Below, in pieces: positions 56,401 through 64,000 of a DNA stretch of 64,000 nucleotides (the stretch's first letter is position 1; every line of letters begins with the position of its first letter). Source of the DNA: Bacteroidia bacterium (lineage in GTDB: Bacteria; Bacteroidota; Bacteroidia; CAIKAF01); assembly GCA_016742095.1 (NCBI GenBank), contig JACVCJ010000016.1, positions 25,537 to 89,536 on the forward strand, in the 5' to 3' direction. The notes under the pieces were generated by a model. That model worked only from the letters and a program-made list of their open reading frames with translations, was not told the origin of the DNA and searched no databases. A program made the position numbers and the translations under genes.

Positions 56401-57247
56401 AGCCACGGGCACGTCGGTGTATGTAAGCGATTCGGGCTGGTATTACTGTGAGGTGGTCTCACAGTGCGGTACCATTGCCACGGACAGTATTTATGTACAG
56501 GTGAACGATCCGAAGGCCCAGATACTGGACCCAATCACGGACCAGCTTTGTGCAGGCGATACCATTGTGCTCTATGCACAGCAGGGGCCCTATATCTACA
56601 ACTGGCAGCCGGGCGGCAATACGGCCGACAGCCTGCTGGTAACCGAAGAGGGCACCTATCATGTAACGGTAACGGATACACTGGGCTGCTCCAATCAGTC
56701 AGAAGATATGAACATCGACCTCATCAACGATGACGATTTTGTACCGGATGCCGATGATGTAGAGTTCTGCAAACCCAATGCGGTAGAGATCTTCGCCGAG
56801 GGCAACGGCATCATCAGCTGGTATGCCACAGAAACGGATACGGCGGCTCTTTTCGTGGGGAACCCTTTTGTAACGCCTGTATTGCAGGGCGCAACGGTAT
56901 ATTACGTAGACCTGAGCCTGAACGGCTGTTACGGAAAAAAGATCGCGGTACAGGCCATCGACGTGCCCTGCGACAGTATCCCGGTGCCTAATGTGTTCTC
57001 ACCGAATGGTGACGGCATCAACGATCTTATCGATTTTTCCCTGTTCGGACTTACCTGCTTCGAGATATACATTTATAACCGCTGGGGCGAGCTGGTGTTC
57101 GATTCCGACGATGTGAACACGATCTGGTACGGACAGTCGAACAACGGCAGCAAACTGGTTTCCGGCGCGTATTATTACATCCTGGAGTACTGCCCGCAGA
57201 ATGGCGATAAGAAAAAACAGCACGGGATATTTCATATTTTTAAGTAG
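53426..57247 (+). CDS. T9SS type B protein with SBBP-like propeller
   Basis: 1273 residues from ATG 53426 (signal peptide MKKQLRLSRCIATLILCMLF..SYA); upstream in-frame codons overlap the promoter. Residues about 30-400 are a propeller of SBBP-type repeats (SDVFVTKYDPAGTLIWARRL, QDVFLVKMNAAGQVIWARRG, EDIFVTKYDSAGTVQWVKNG). Cysteine-containing Ig/PKD-like domains follow, then a type B sorting domain (PVPNVFSPNGDGINDLIDFS, YIYNRWGELVFDSDD). It has its own promoter and no adjacent PorP/SprF gene, so it may use the partners encoded in modules A or B. Confidence 0.9.
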   Translation: MKKQLRLSRCIATLILCMLFPFVSYAQTYWGTQGGGLTIEEAASVALDPSLNTVATGYFTGSASFQGQALNSAGLSDVFVTKYDPAGTLIWARRLGGANNERGTSVACDNFGNIFVTGYFFGTFTAGSQTLTSSGQQDVFLVKMNAAGQVIWARRGGGSMADIANDVAVDNTGAPVIIGQYSGTATFGAISITGVAEDIFVTKYDSAGTVQWVKNGTAPAVDRGFAVSCDQNNNVVATGQFSQTITFDATHPNTSNNSVFVIKFNAAGNEQWFRIIGGATSSISHDIGCDNTGAVYVTGDFTGNLFFFPNLGTPLTNPYTNRIFLARYDASGSLLWSEADGSDSEISAKGLAVGTNGVYITGYFKCKMNEYADQYGQGTFNSVGYKDCFAALYNLSGSRQWARQWGGKKDDESNSVAVSGTTRPVFCGSFECNLNIPSATANGSFIPTQVALAPNMPGTCSDPDYNRYNSFMAIGNKDVFVGGLVNPARQPYDYYHRTSTACNLPFVKGCINDVVGDHSSCLGDSVTACGNVILHASTQTGNDSTTCAGIGPNYTYQWSTGGTNDNINVVNSGLRSVKQTTEDGCFSSSDTIYVNIKPLPPKPTVTDNQGVNNNALFPEEIRVCRPAQVVLTSSTPPGTTISWGGNPPGVNPITAPNNGTYTVTATGANGCTQQTLVAVIYEDSLINIDPTLFLMGDADGNDSITVCGNMPVYLGIFDLISNPGQLPIPIPNIDGQCTFSPSGTIGNVVDVPPFMGYSYVSAILSQSGTYTCNCNIKYYNSCDTLLYTTSDTFYVDVLPYPQVDVEITGPSSLCPGQVGYYGASGGSNYTWYANYVYTNGFDSIGVNSTQLLYVASFESLPNGCTASDFDTLTVTVVSQPAITTNPASAVICPNDSVEILCSGPGVVQWSGPGGILSDSTHSIYVTTPGSYFANVIFNPGCTLLTNTVVVTEFSSPFLTTDKPPLICAKNDSVQISVVVSGQTSIQWINPPGATGTSVYVSDSGWYYCEVVSQCGTIATDSIYVQVNDPKAQILDPITDQLCAGDTIVLYAQQGPYIYNWQPGGNTADSLLVTEEGTYHVTVTDTLGCSNQSEDMNIDLINDDDFVPDADDVEFCKPNAVEIFAEGNGIISWYATETDTAALFVGNPFVTPVLQGATVYYVDLSLNGCYGKKIAVQAIDVPCDSIPVPNVFSPNGDGINDLIDFSLFGLTCFEIYIYNRWGELVFDSDDVNTIWYGQSNNGSKLVSGAYYYILEYCPQNGDKKKQHGIFHIFK

Positions 57248-57293
57248 AACTGTAAATAGCATTAAAGTTCCCCGGGCGCAGCTGAGTTCGCTG

Positions 57294-57324
57294 TTGCAGA
57301 TGAAGAGAAAAAAGGGTACATTTA
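57294..57324 (+). promoter_or_regulatory. Antitoxin promoter TTG-N20-TACATTTA, leaderless
   Basis: TTG (57294-57296) and TACATTTA (57317-57324) are 20 bp apart; the last base differs from the TAnnTTTG consensus. The ATG follows 4 nt after, so the transcript is probably leaderless. Confidence 0.55.
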
Positions 57325-57328
57325 CTCT

Positions 57329-57511
57329 ATGAAAGTTGCTGAAAAAAGGGTGTTGTCTCCTTTTCTGAAAGATAAGGCTGCTGTAAAAAGAACGGCTGTT
57401 GCGGCTATACGGAATTCGTTTGAAATAGAAGGTATTTATTTCAATGATATCCAGATGGCCCGCCTGATAGAAAAGGCCCGCTCCGGCAACTCAAAAGCCT
57501 TCGCAAAATAA
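57329..57511 (+). CDS. VbhA-like antitoxin of a Fic toxin
   Basis: 60 residues. It carries S30-F-E-I-E34-G35, a match to the Fic-inhibitory motif (S/T)xxxE(G/N), whose Glu occupies the ATP gamma-phosphate site of Fic enzymes. The segment around it (RTAVAAIRNSFEIEGIYFND, then MARLIEKARSGNSKAF) follows the pattern of VbhA antitoxins: a helix, the motif, a short helix, and a Gly-containing turn. It is encoded convergently with the Fic gene and the two reading frames overlap by 21 bp at their 3' ends. VbhA-type antitoxins usually lie upstream on the same strand, so this order is unusual. Assignment rests on motif and context. Confidence 0.75.
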   Translation: MKVAEKRVLSPFLKDKAAVKRTAVAAIRNSFEIEGIYFNDIQMARLIEKARSGNSKAFAK

Positions 57512-58111
57512 CCGGTACATTTTCTGGTAATCCTGCAGAGCTGCTGCCTGTACAGCCGCTATATATTCTTCTTTTCTTTTGTTGAGCAATCCGTCGATAT
57601 CGGGGTATGACCGCGTGTGATACAGAAATATCATAGCCGTCAGCAAACGGGTAGTACGGCCGTTTCCCTCCCGGAAAGGATGGATGAACAGCAGTTCGGC
57701 ATGCATTTTTGCCAGGTCCCTGACCAGCTCATCTTTTTTGTTTTTGTACGAATGATTTAGCGGCAGAAGTATTTCCTGTTCAAAAGAATGCATTGCCTGT
57801 GGCAGGAAGAGGGCAGAAGGAAAGGAAAAACCTGCTTTTGACATATTAACGGTCCGCAGTTTGCCTGCAAAGGAATATACGTTGTCCAGGGCTTTTTTAT
57901 GCAGCGCATACAGGTATTTCAGGTTGAAACGGGTCTTTTGGTCCAGCGTATCAATGAAGTATTCCTGGGCCCGGAAAAATCCTATAAACTCTGCTTCTGA
58001 GATCTCCTGTATGGTCGTATACCCCGGCTTATTCGGCAGAATTTCTCCTTCATTGGCCGGAACATCGTATTTACCGGCATCATCATTGACAAACAGAGGG
58101 TGGTAGGGCAT
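57491..58111 (-). CDS. Fic-domain protein (probable AMP-transferase toxin)
   Basis: 206 residues. The catalytic motif HPFREGNGRTTR at 144-155 is a complete HPFx(D/E)GNGRxxR, with His144 as base. Upstream are the family segments YDVPANEGEILPNKPGYTT, YLYALHKKALDNVYSFAGKL and RTVNMSKAGFSF (the target-binding flap). It lacks an internal N-terminal SxxxEG helix, as expected for class I Fic proteins whose inhibitory helix comes from a separate antitoxin, here the convergent 60-residue ORF. Adenylylation of a cellular target such as gyrase/topoisomerase IV is known for related VbhT/FicT toxins; the target here is inference. Confidence 0.93.
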   Translation of the reverse strand: MPYHPLFVNDDAGKYDVPANEGEILPNKPGYTTIQEISEAEFIGFFRAQEYFIDTLDQKTRFNLKYLYALHKKALDNVYSFAGKLRTVNMSKAGFSFPSALFLPQAMHSFEQEILLPLNHSYKNKKDELVRDLAKMHAELLFIHPFREGNGRTTRLLTAMIFLYHTRSYPDIDGLLNKRKEEYIAAVQAAALQDYQKMYRLFCEGF

Positions 58112-58115
58112 TCCT

Positions 58116-58146
58116 TAAAAATACGGATTTTTCCCGGATATTCAAA
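58116..58146 (-). promoter_or_regulatory. Fic promoter TTTG-N19-TATTTTTA, leaderless
   Basis: On the minus strand TTTG (58143-58146), 19 bp, TATTTTTA (58116-58123). Like the antitoxin promoter, the last -7 base is A instead of G. The ATG is 4 nt beyond, implying a leaderless mRNA. Confidence 0.55.
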
Positions 58147-58170
58147 GCTTTTTTTGTGTCCGAAGGGCTG

Positions 58171-58211
58171 AAAAAACAAAGCGGGAACCCCTCCGCTAAA
58201 AGGGTTCCCGC
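58171..58211 (-). terminator. Intrinsic terminator of the LamG gene
   Basis: On the minus strand GCGGGAACCC and GGGTTCCCGC form a perfect 10-bp stem, followed by TTTGTTTTTT. It insulates the Fic gene from the LamG gene upstream of it. Confidence 0.92.
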
Positions 58212-58237
58212 GAATTCTATATTTGTAAAGACCAATA

Positions 58238-59761
58238 TTACATTTTCAGGATGCGTCGTGTGCTTTTGCCATTCGGGGTAGATACCGTAAGCAGGTATAC
58301 GCCGCCCGGGAGCGATTGTACGTTCAGCTGGGCCGGCAGGGTAAGATCGTTACGCAGCAGCAGTACGCGGCCCTGCATATCGCTGAGGGAAACGGAGTTC
58401 AGCAGGGTACCCGCCTGATCGGAGATCGTAATAAAGTCCTGTGCCGGGTTGGGGTACACGTTCAGTTCGGGAATACCGGCTTCGTTCACACCTACTGTAT
58501 TTACCGTGAAACAGGCCGAGGTGTCTGTGCAGCCGTTCTGTGTTACCAGCACGGCAAACTGACCGTTGAAGACAGCGGTATACGTTGCCGAAGTGGCGCC
58601 GGCCAGGGGCGTGGAGGTCTGGCAGTTCAGCCACTGGTAGGTAGCTCCGGTAGCGTTGGCCGTAAGTACATGGCCGGACTGGCTTACACTTACGTCTACG
58701 CTGTTTACCGTAAGGGTAAGCTCCACAATACTGTCACAGCCTGCGGCCGAAACCAGGGTGTCGTAATAGATACCTGCGGCCGAAAGGATATCGCCGTTAA
58801 AGTTATAAAGATCGCAGGTGGTGGCCGTAATGCTGTGCGTGGATACCGGGTTTACGCTCAGGGTAAGGGTATGCACACTGTCGCAGCCGGAACTGCTGCT
58901 GAGCGTATCGGTATAGATGCCGCCTGCAAAGACCGGGTTACCTGCAAATACGATGGTATCGCCCTGGCAGATGCTGAGTGTACTGCTGCTGCTGAGCGGA
59001 GTTTCACCCGTGCCGGTGATCACCAGGTCCGAGGCGATCCAGTTGGAAGAGGCGCCGTTGAGTGCAAAGTTGTTCAGGGTGCCTGTGGCCGCACCTGTAA
59101 GATCGGGCAGGGAAGTGGCACCTGCGTTTGCGCCGCCGGCCGTACCCTGGTCAAAGTTGTAATAGTGTACCAGGCCGGCCTCGTTGCCGTTGAGCGTATG
59201 ATGCATGGTGGCATTGATCTCACAGGCCGTACGTACATCCTGCCAGATACGGAATTCGTCCAGGGAGCCGTTCAGGTTCTGGGTGCCGTCGGTCTTGCTG
59301 CCGATGGCCATAAGACCATTGGGTCCTCCGCTGGTAGAACCGCCGGAGGCCAGGGTTTGCAGCACACCGTTGATGTACATCTGTGTCTGGCCGGCCGAGG
59401 CGTCCCAGGTTACGGCAAGGTGTGACCATTGGCCTGCCGGCAGGGTAGTGGTGGTATTGAGGCCGATGGTACTGCCCCCGGTGCTGATGTAAATATACGG
59501 TACACCGGATGCGTTCAGCAGGATACTGGTATATACCGAGCTGCTCTGCTGGGCAAAGAATATGCGGGTGGTGCCGAAAGCTCCGGGTTTAACCCAGGTC
59601 TCTACGGTAAAATCGTTTGATGCCAGGTTGGTAAATACAGCCGGAATGGGACAGGAGACATGATCGCCGGAACCGTCAAAATGCAGCGCATTACCGGGTG
59701 ATTGTGCAAAAAGTGCCTGGCTGCCGAGAACAATACATACAAGTGTAAAGAAATGTTTCAT
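58238..59761 (-). CDS. LamG-domain T9SS type A protein
   Basis: 507 residues with signal peptide MKHFFTLVCIVLGSQALFAQ. A LamG/concanavalin-like jellyroll occupies about 25-215 (ALHFDGSGDHVSCP, FTVETWVKPGAFGTTRIFF, QWSHLAVTWDASAGQTQMYI, GSLDEFRIWQDVRT), a fold often binding sugars or proteins. Two short beta repeats follow (FAGGIYTDTLSSSSGCDSVH, SAAGIYYDTLVSAAGCDSIV), then an Ig-like domain and a type A sorting domain (LNVYPNPAQDFITISDQAG...RRILKM). It is monocistronic. Ligand unknown. Confidence 0.9.
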   Translation of the reverse strand: MKHFFTLVCIVLGSQALFAQSPGNALHFDGSGDHVSCPIPAVFTNLASNDFTVETWVKPGAFGTTRIFFAQQSSSVYTSILLNASGVPYIYISTGGSTIGLNTTTTLPAGQWSHLAVTWDASAGQTQMYINGVLQTLASGGSTSGGPNGLMAIGSKTDGTQNLNGSLDEFRIWQDVRTACEINATMHHTLNGNEAGLVHYYNFDQGTAGGANAGATSLPDLTGAATGTLNNFALNGASSNWIASDLVITGTGETPLSSSSTLSICQGDTIVFAGNPVFAGGIYTDTLSSSSGCDSVHTLTLSVNPVSTHSITATTCDLYNFNGDILSAAGIYYDTLVSAAGCDSIVELTLTVNSVDVSVSQSGHVLTANATGATYQWLNCQTSTPLAGATSATYTAVFNGQFAVLVTQNGCTDTSACFTVNTVGVNEAGIPELNVYPNPAQDFITISDQAGTLLNSVSLSDMQGRVLLLRNDLTLPAQLNVQSLPGGVYLLTVSTPNGKSTRRILKM

Positions 59762-60310
59762 AGATGGAATTAAAGAATTTGAGAATGGATATAACAGAAG
59801 GGCAGGTGTGGATCTAAAATGTGGAATTACAGGTTTATGATACGGATGATTGATTTTATAATGTTCCCAAACAGGAAATGAAAGTACAAATTTTTTTCAT
59901 TGAAGATATATCCTCTTAAAAATAAGATAACTATGGGCTCTAAGGGCCGAATTGACTTTTTGGATAGTTTAATTGTATCTAACTGATTGTTTTACATGTA
60001 TTTGTTCGATTTATGTAAAGGGTTAGATCAGTAGCGGCAGATTAATTGTCTTTACCTTATGTGATTTATAGTTTATCTTTTATTTACTTTTTTGAGGATG
60101 TTAGTTTTCTTTATTTTTCATTAAATATCTTTTTATTAATTAATTAAAAATTAATACCTCGAATTTTAGCTAAAAAAGGCGCTGAATTTTTTAACAAGTA
60201 AGTGAAGTTTAGTTTATTATTATAAGTTTGTATAACAACGACCGCAGGTTCTTTCTGCCATGACTATCGCCGGCAGTGCGGCCGTAACACCGTTTCGTAA
60301 ACCTTTTACT
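59762..60310. other. AT-rich divergent intergenic region
   Basis: 549 bp between two divergent secreted-protein genes, much more AT-rich than its surroundings (59880-60235). It contains one good plus-strand -7 element, TAAGTTTG (60223-60230), about 80 nt before ATG 60311, without a clear -33 box. No ORF, RNA gene or terminator was found in it. Confidence 0.6.
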
Positions 60311-63300
60311 ATGAATACAACTAAATCTAAGTGGATTTTGATGCTGTTGTTATTCTACCTGACGGGCTATTTAACGTTCGCGCAGGTGGCACAGAACCGG
60401 CAGCCATCAAAAGAAGTAGTACACCAGTGCTACACCGATGAGCTTATCAGGCACATGGAGGCCTCCGACCCCAGTGTGCGGAAGCGGCTTGACAAGATGG
60501 ACGACAACCTGAGTAAGGCGGTTGAGCAGTTCCTTGAAAAGTCGGGAAACAACGGGCAGTTAAAAAGCTCGGGTGCCAATCTCATTATACCGGTAGTGGT
60601 ATATGTGGTGCACCAGAACGGGCCTGAGAACATCAGCGATCTGCAGGTGACAAGCCAGATCGATGCCCTGAACAATTACTACGATAACTATGGTATCAGG
60701 TTCTGCCTGGCCACCACCAAAGGGGTGACGCCGCTGCAGAGCATTACCACCCCAACGGGCATTACCAGTGCCACGCCGGGGATCTTTCACTATTACAGTC
60801 CTACGCTTACGAACCATAACGTATCGCAGCAGGCGGCCCTTACGGCCATTTCTTCGGTATTACCTTCGGAGAAATACCTGCGCATATGGGTGGTAAAAGG
60901 CATTACATCGAATACCTTACCTCCGGGAAATAAAATTCTCGGCTATTCGATGCTGCCTGAGTTTGCCGCCAGTGCTACCGATGGGATCGTAATGTCTTAC
61001 GATGCCTTCGGCGACGTAGCCACCTGCGGATGTACCAACCTGGCCCCTTACAGCCAGCTTGGACGCATCCTGGTGCATGAGGCCGGTCACTACCTCGGCC
61101 TGTATCATACCTTCCAGGACGGATGTATGGGAATGACGCCATCTACCTGTCTCTTCCAGGGCGACCGCGTATGCGATACGCCGCCCGTTGCCGCTCCGAA
61201 CTCCGGCTGTCCGGGTGCAGGATGGAATACCTGCAACGAATCGCCCAACCTTCCGGACGACATCAACAACTACATGGACTATGTGCATGAGTCCTGCATG
61301 AGCGGCTTTACACAGGGCCAGAACGACCGTATGCTGGCCGCCATTGCCCTGTACCGTTCCGAACTGGTATCCTCCGCCAACCTGGTGTATACCGGTGTAA
61401 ACTGTACAGGCGGCCTGCTGGCTGATTTTACCGCCAGCAACTACACGCCCTGTACCGGCAGCTCGGTTACGTTCACGGCCGTGTCCATACCCGGAGTTAC
61501 CTATACCTGGGATTTCGGCGACGGTACCACGGCCAGTGGTAATCCCATCTCACACACCTACACCTCCGCGTACAGCCCGGCTACGGTAGTACTTACCGTA
61601 AGCGACGGGGTAAACAGCGTATCCGGCACACAGCTGGTATTTGCTGAAGCCTGTCCGCCTATCCTCAGCGACCAGGGTAACTGGTATTTCTCTACCTACG
61701 GCGGTCTTAACTTTGCCGGCGGAGCTCCCGTATACAGCAACGGATCATACGTAAACAACAACTACATTGACGAGGCCAGCGCCGTACTGAGCGATGCCTC
61801 GGGCAACCTGCTCTTCTATACCAACGGAGTACGCGTATGGCGCAATAACCACTCGCAGATCAACAGCGGGAACCTGCTGCTGGGGAATACCAGCTCGCGC
61901 AGCGGCGCCGTGATCGTTCCCGATCCGGCCAATGCAGGGCAGTACTACATCTTTACCAAGCCCGGTACCAATTCCATGAACGATGTGGGCATGGACGGCT
62001 TCCGTTACAGCAAAGTGCAGGTAACGGGCGGCATCGCTTCCATGACCTCTTCGGTAAATGTACCCATAGCGCCTCCCGCGGGAATGGGCTATGACCTGGG
62101 CAACAACGGGACCCTGGTGGGCGGAGAGGGAATTGCCGCAGCCTATTCCTGCAACGGGTACTGGATATTTACTTCCGGTAAAAAAGGCAACAGCAACTAC
62201 ATTGTGGTGTATAGCCTTACCACCAGCGGACTGGCCTATCACAGTGAGTTCCAGACGTCGATCATCGGTAACCAGTTTACCATCGATATCGCCCCGAACG
62301 GTACCAAACTGGCGGTAGCCTCCGGCAGTGCATACTATCCTACACCCGGCCCGGTGATCTCCGGCCTGGCCGTGTACGACCTTAATATTTTTAACGGTAC
62401 ACTTTCCAATGAACTGGTGCTGAACCAGCGCCGTATCTTCGGCCTGTCCTTCAGCCCCGATTCCCGTCTCATATACAGTGACGGATGGAACAATGACCGT
62501 AAGCTGTTCCAGCACGATCTTACCGATCCGTCGCCGGCAGCCAGCGAGATCATGGTGGCCGATATCAATACCACCTGCGAGATACAGCGCGGCCCGGACA
62601 ACAAACTGTACATGACCCGCATCGGCAGTCAGTACATGCAGGTGATCCACAAGCCCAATGTACGCAGTTCGGTAAGTAATCCGAATGCCTGCTATCATAC
62701 CTTCAACGGTCCGCAGATGCAGGCCAACCTGAGCTATGGCGGTCTGCCCAACATGATCGATGCCAACCAGCTGTCGGTATTCAACAATACCATCACGGCC
62801 ACGCAGATCAGTTGTCTTACCTACCAGTTCAGCCCGGGTATCTGCAGCAATACCTTCCAGTGGAATTTCGGCGATCCGGCTTCCGGAACGTCCAATACTT
62901 CGTCCCTGGCCACCCCGGTACACGTATTTTCGGGTCCGGGCACCTATACCGTAACAGTAACGGGTAACGGCACCACGGTGACCACTACCGTGCAGATCGG
63001 TCTGGATGCCGAGATCTACGGCTCCAATACGGTTTGTATGTCCACGAACAACCTTTCCAATTTATCGAGCAACCTGCAGCCGGGGCAAACGGCCGTATGG
63101 ACGGTAACGGGAGGCGGTATCGCGGGACTGAACAACCAGTCGAACGTAGACGTGATCTGGACCTCGCTGCCGGGTACCGTTACGCTCACGATCACCGATC
63201 CGGCCACAGGCTGTGTATCCGTGGAAACCATTACGGTTATTGAAAACTGCGGCGAAGCCTGCCCCTGCGAGCTGAACCCTGCATTTAAATTTGCGATCGA

Positions 63301-64000
63301 CGAATTCTGTAACGTCGCGTTCAAAGCCACCAGCGGAGGGCCTTCCTGCCTGCAGAACGTAACCTACCACTGGGATTTCGGCGACGGAACCACCGGCACG
63401 GGTAACCTTACCTCACACATATTCCCGGGTCCCGGTGTATATGTGGTGTGCCTGGAAGTGACCGCTTCCAACGGAACCCAGATCTGTACCAAAAAGATCT
63501 GCAAGGAAATTTTCATTCCCTGCGGTCCGCAAGGCTGTCCCTGCGATCTGAGCCCCAACTTCCAGTACAACGTTACGGCTAACTGTACCTACCAGTTCTT
63601 TGGTGTGAGCGGTGGGCCGACCTGTCTGAATACTATCTATAACTGGGATTTCGGCGATGGAACCACCGGCACAGGCGCCAATCCTTCGCACGTATTCCCG
63701 GGTCCGGGCGTATACGTAGTATGCCTGGAGGTGATCGCCACCAATGCTCAGGGAGAGGAATGCCGCGAAAAGATCTGCAAGGAAATTTTCGTGAACTGCG
63801 AAACACAGCCCTGTCCCTGCGATCTGAGTCCTTCGTTCCAGTATAATGTTACGGCCGATTGTAACTTCCAGTTCTTCGGAGCCAGCGGTGGCCCGACCTG
63901 CCTGAATGTAAGCTACGACTGGGATTTCGGCGACGGAACCACCGGCACGGGTCAGAACCCGACGCACGTATTCCCCGGTCCGGGCGGATATGTGGTGTGC
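60311..64000 (+). CDS. M43-family zinc metalloprotease with PKD repeats, 3' end beyond window
   Basis: 1230 codons, open at the window end. Signal region MNTTKSKWILMLLLFYLTGYLTFAQ, then a prodomain (SVRKRLDKMDDNLSKAVEQF) and an M43 (cytophagalysin/pappalysin-type) catalytic domain. That domain has HEAGHYLGLYHTF at 256-268 (zinc ligands His256, His260, His266; catalytic Glu257) and the Met-turn NNYMDYVHESCM with Met322. A PKD domain (YTWDFGDGTTASGNPISHTY) follows, then a propeller-like region (about 450-830) with WD-like segments (FSPDSRLIYSDGWNNDR). More PKD domains come next, then cysteine-rich PKD repeats. A T9SS signal is expected downstream but not visible. Confidence 0.9.
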   Translation, partial: MNTTKSKWILMLLLFYLTGYLTFAQVAQNRQPSKEVVHQCYTDELIRHMEASDPSVRKRLDKMDDNLSKAVEQFLEKSGNNGQLKSSGANLIIPVVVYVVHQNGPENISDLQVTSQIDALNNYYDNYGIRFCLATTKGVTPLQSITTPTGITSATPGIFHYYSPTLTNHNVSQQAALTAISSVLPSEKYLRIWVVKGITSNTLPPGNKILGYSMLPEFAASATDGIVMSYDAFGDVATCGCTNLAPYSQLGRILVHEAGHYLGLYHTFQDGCMGMTPSTCLFQGDRVCDTPPVAAPNSGCPGAGWNTCNESPNLPDDINNYMDYVHESCMSGFTQGQNDRMLAAIALYRSELVSSANLVYTGVNCTGGLLADFTASNYTPCTGSSVTFTAVSIPGVTYTWDFGDGTTASGNPISHTYTSAYSPATVVLTVSDGVNSVSGTQLVFAEACPPILSDQGNWYFSTYGGLNFAGGAPVYSNGSYVNNNYIDEASAVLSDASGNLLFYTNGVRVWRNNHSQINSGNLLLGNTSSRSGAVIVPDPANAGQYYIFTKPGTNSMNDVGMDGFRYSKVQVTGGIASMTSSVNVPIAPPAGMGYDLGNNGTLVGGEGIAAAYSCNGYWIFTSGKKGNSNYIVVYSLTTSGLAYHSEFQTSIIGNQFTIDIAPNGTKLAVASGSAYYPTPGPVISGLAVYDLNIFNGTLSNELVLNQRRIFGLSFSPDSRLIYSDGWNNDRKLFQHDLTDPSPAASEIMVADINTTCEIQRGPDNKLYMTRIGSQYMQVIHKPNVRSSVSNPNACYHTFNGPQMQANLSYGGLPNMIDANQLSVFNNTITATQISCLTYQFSPGICSNTFQWNFGDPASGTSNTSSLATPVHVFSGPGTYTVTVTGNGTTVTTTVQIGLDAEIYGSNTVCMSTNNLSNLSSNLQPGQTAVWTVTGGGIAGLNNQSNVDVIWTSLPGTVTLTITDPATGCVSVETITVIENCGEACPCELNPAFKFAIDEFCNVAFKATSGGPSCLQNVTYHWDFGDGTTGTGNLTSHIFPGPGVYVVCLEVTASNGTQICTKKICKEIFIPCGPQGCPCDLSPNFQYNVTANCTYQFFGVSGGPTCLNTIYNWDFGDGTTGTGANPSHVFPGPGVYVVCLEVIATNAQGEECREKICKEIFVNCETQPCPCDLSPSFQYNVTADCNFQFFGASGGPTCLNVSYDWDFGDGTTGTGQNPTHVFPGPGGYVVC
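63260..64000 (+). repeat. 276-bp cysteine-rich PKD repeats
   Basis: Units start at 63260, 63536 and 63812 (CPCELNPAF, CPCDLSPNF, CPCDLSPSF), each with WDFGDGTTGTG and HVFPGPGVYVVCLEV-type cores. The second and third are closest. The array continues past the window. Confidence 0.93.

Overview
The window comes from a member of the Bacteroidota, probably a Chitinophagaceae/Sphingobacteriia-like bacterium. Three things point there: many secreted proteins end in type IX secretion (T9SS) type A or type B C-terminal signals; PorP/SprF and PorE-like OmpA proteins are present; and many genes sit behind promoters of the Bacteroidota form TTTG-N19-TAnnTTTG. No rRNA, tRNA, CRISPR array, transposase or phage gene was seen.

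Layout. 1-3748 is housekeeping: 5' end of efp (minus), an HU protein, fmt, and a split transketolase. 3864-20026 is a run of T9SS cargo: an Omp28-like protein with a CGWC motif, a small secreted protein, and two large Ig-like adhesin-type proteins whose C-terminal halves are paralogous. A di-heme cytochrome c peroxidase lies between those two and overlaps the second by ATGA. A three-gene TGATG-coupled operon follows (stalk-like protein, SurA/PpiC-like protein, T9SS cargo). 20029-25163 (minus) encodes a LytTR response regulator and a 1484-residue soluble hybrid kinase (PAS x5, GAF, HisKA, HATPase, REC x2, HPt). 25165-25731 is non-coding but highly organised and is the most unusual part of the window. 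25904-29392 (minus) is a large outer-membrane-type protein of unknown function. 29509-32088 holds a short-chain threonine dehydrogenase, a YegS-like lipid kinase and rsmE. 32185-35656 holds rpmB and a short str operon (rpsL-rpsG-fusA). 35819-53244 looks like one ~17 kb unit with two copies of the module giant T9SS type B adhesin, PorP/SprF, PorE-like OmpA protein. 53426-57247 is a further type B protein. 57329-58111 is a tail-to-tail VbhA-like antitoxin and Fic toxin pair. 58238-59761 (minus) is a LamG/T9SS protein. 60311 to the window end is an incomplete M43 metalloprotease with PKD repeats.

Main discovery candidate. Upstream of the kinase/LytTR operon are two tandem, diverged copies of one ~200-bp non-coding unit. 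Each has three direct repeats (consensus CCAAATATCGAAAAA) spaced exactly 20 and 21 bp, a TAnnTTTG element ~35 bp further on with no clear -33 box, a shared 22-nt box, exactly 20 variable nt, GTGAGGAA, and a GNRA-loop intrinsic terminator. The ~21-bp repeat period is typical of LytTR regulator sites, and a LytTR regulator is encoded next door. The first unit also carries a 17-bp perfect inverted copy of the kinase's ribosome-binding region, so the promoter segment between the copies could be invertible. The units may be LytTR-controlled small RNAs, a phase-variable promoter, or relics of duplicated leaders; sequence alone does not decide.

Surface proteins and housekeeping alternate along the window. 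The T9SS cargo, PorP/SprF and OmpA-like genes probably build cell-surface adhesion or gliding structures, and the hybrid kinase/LytTR pair is a plausible local regulator.
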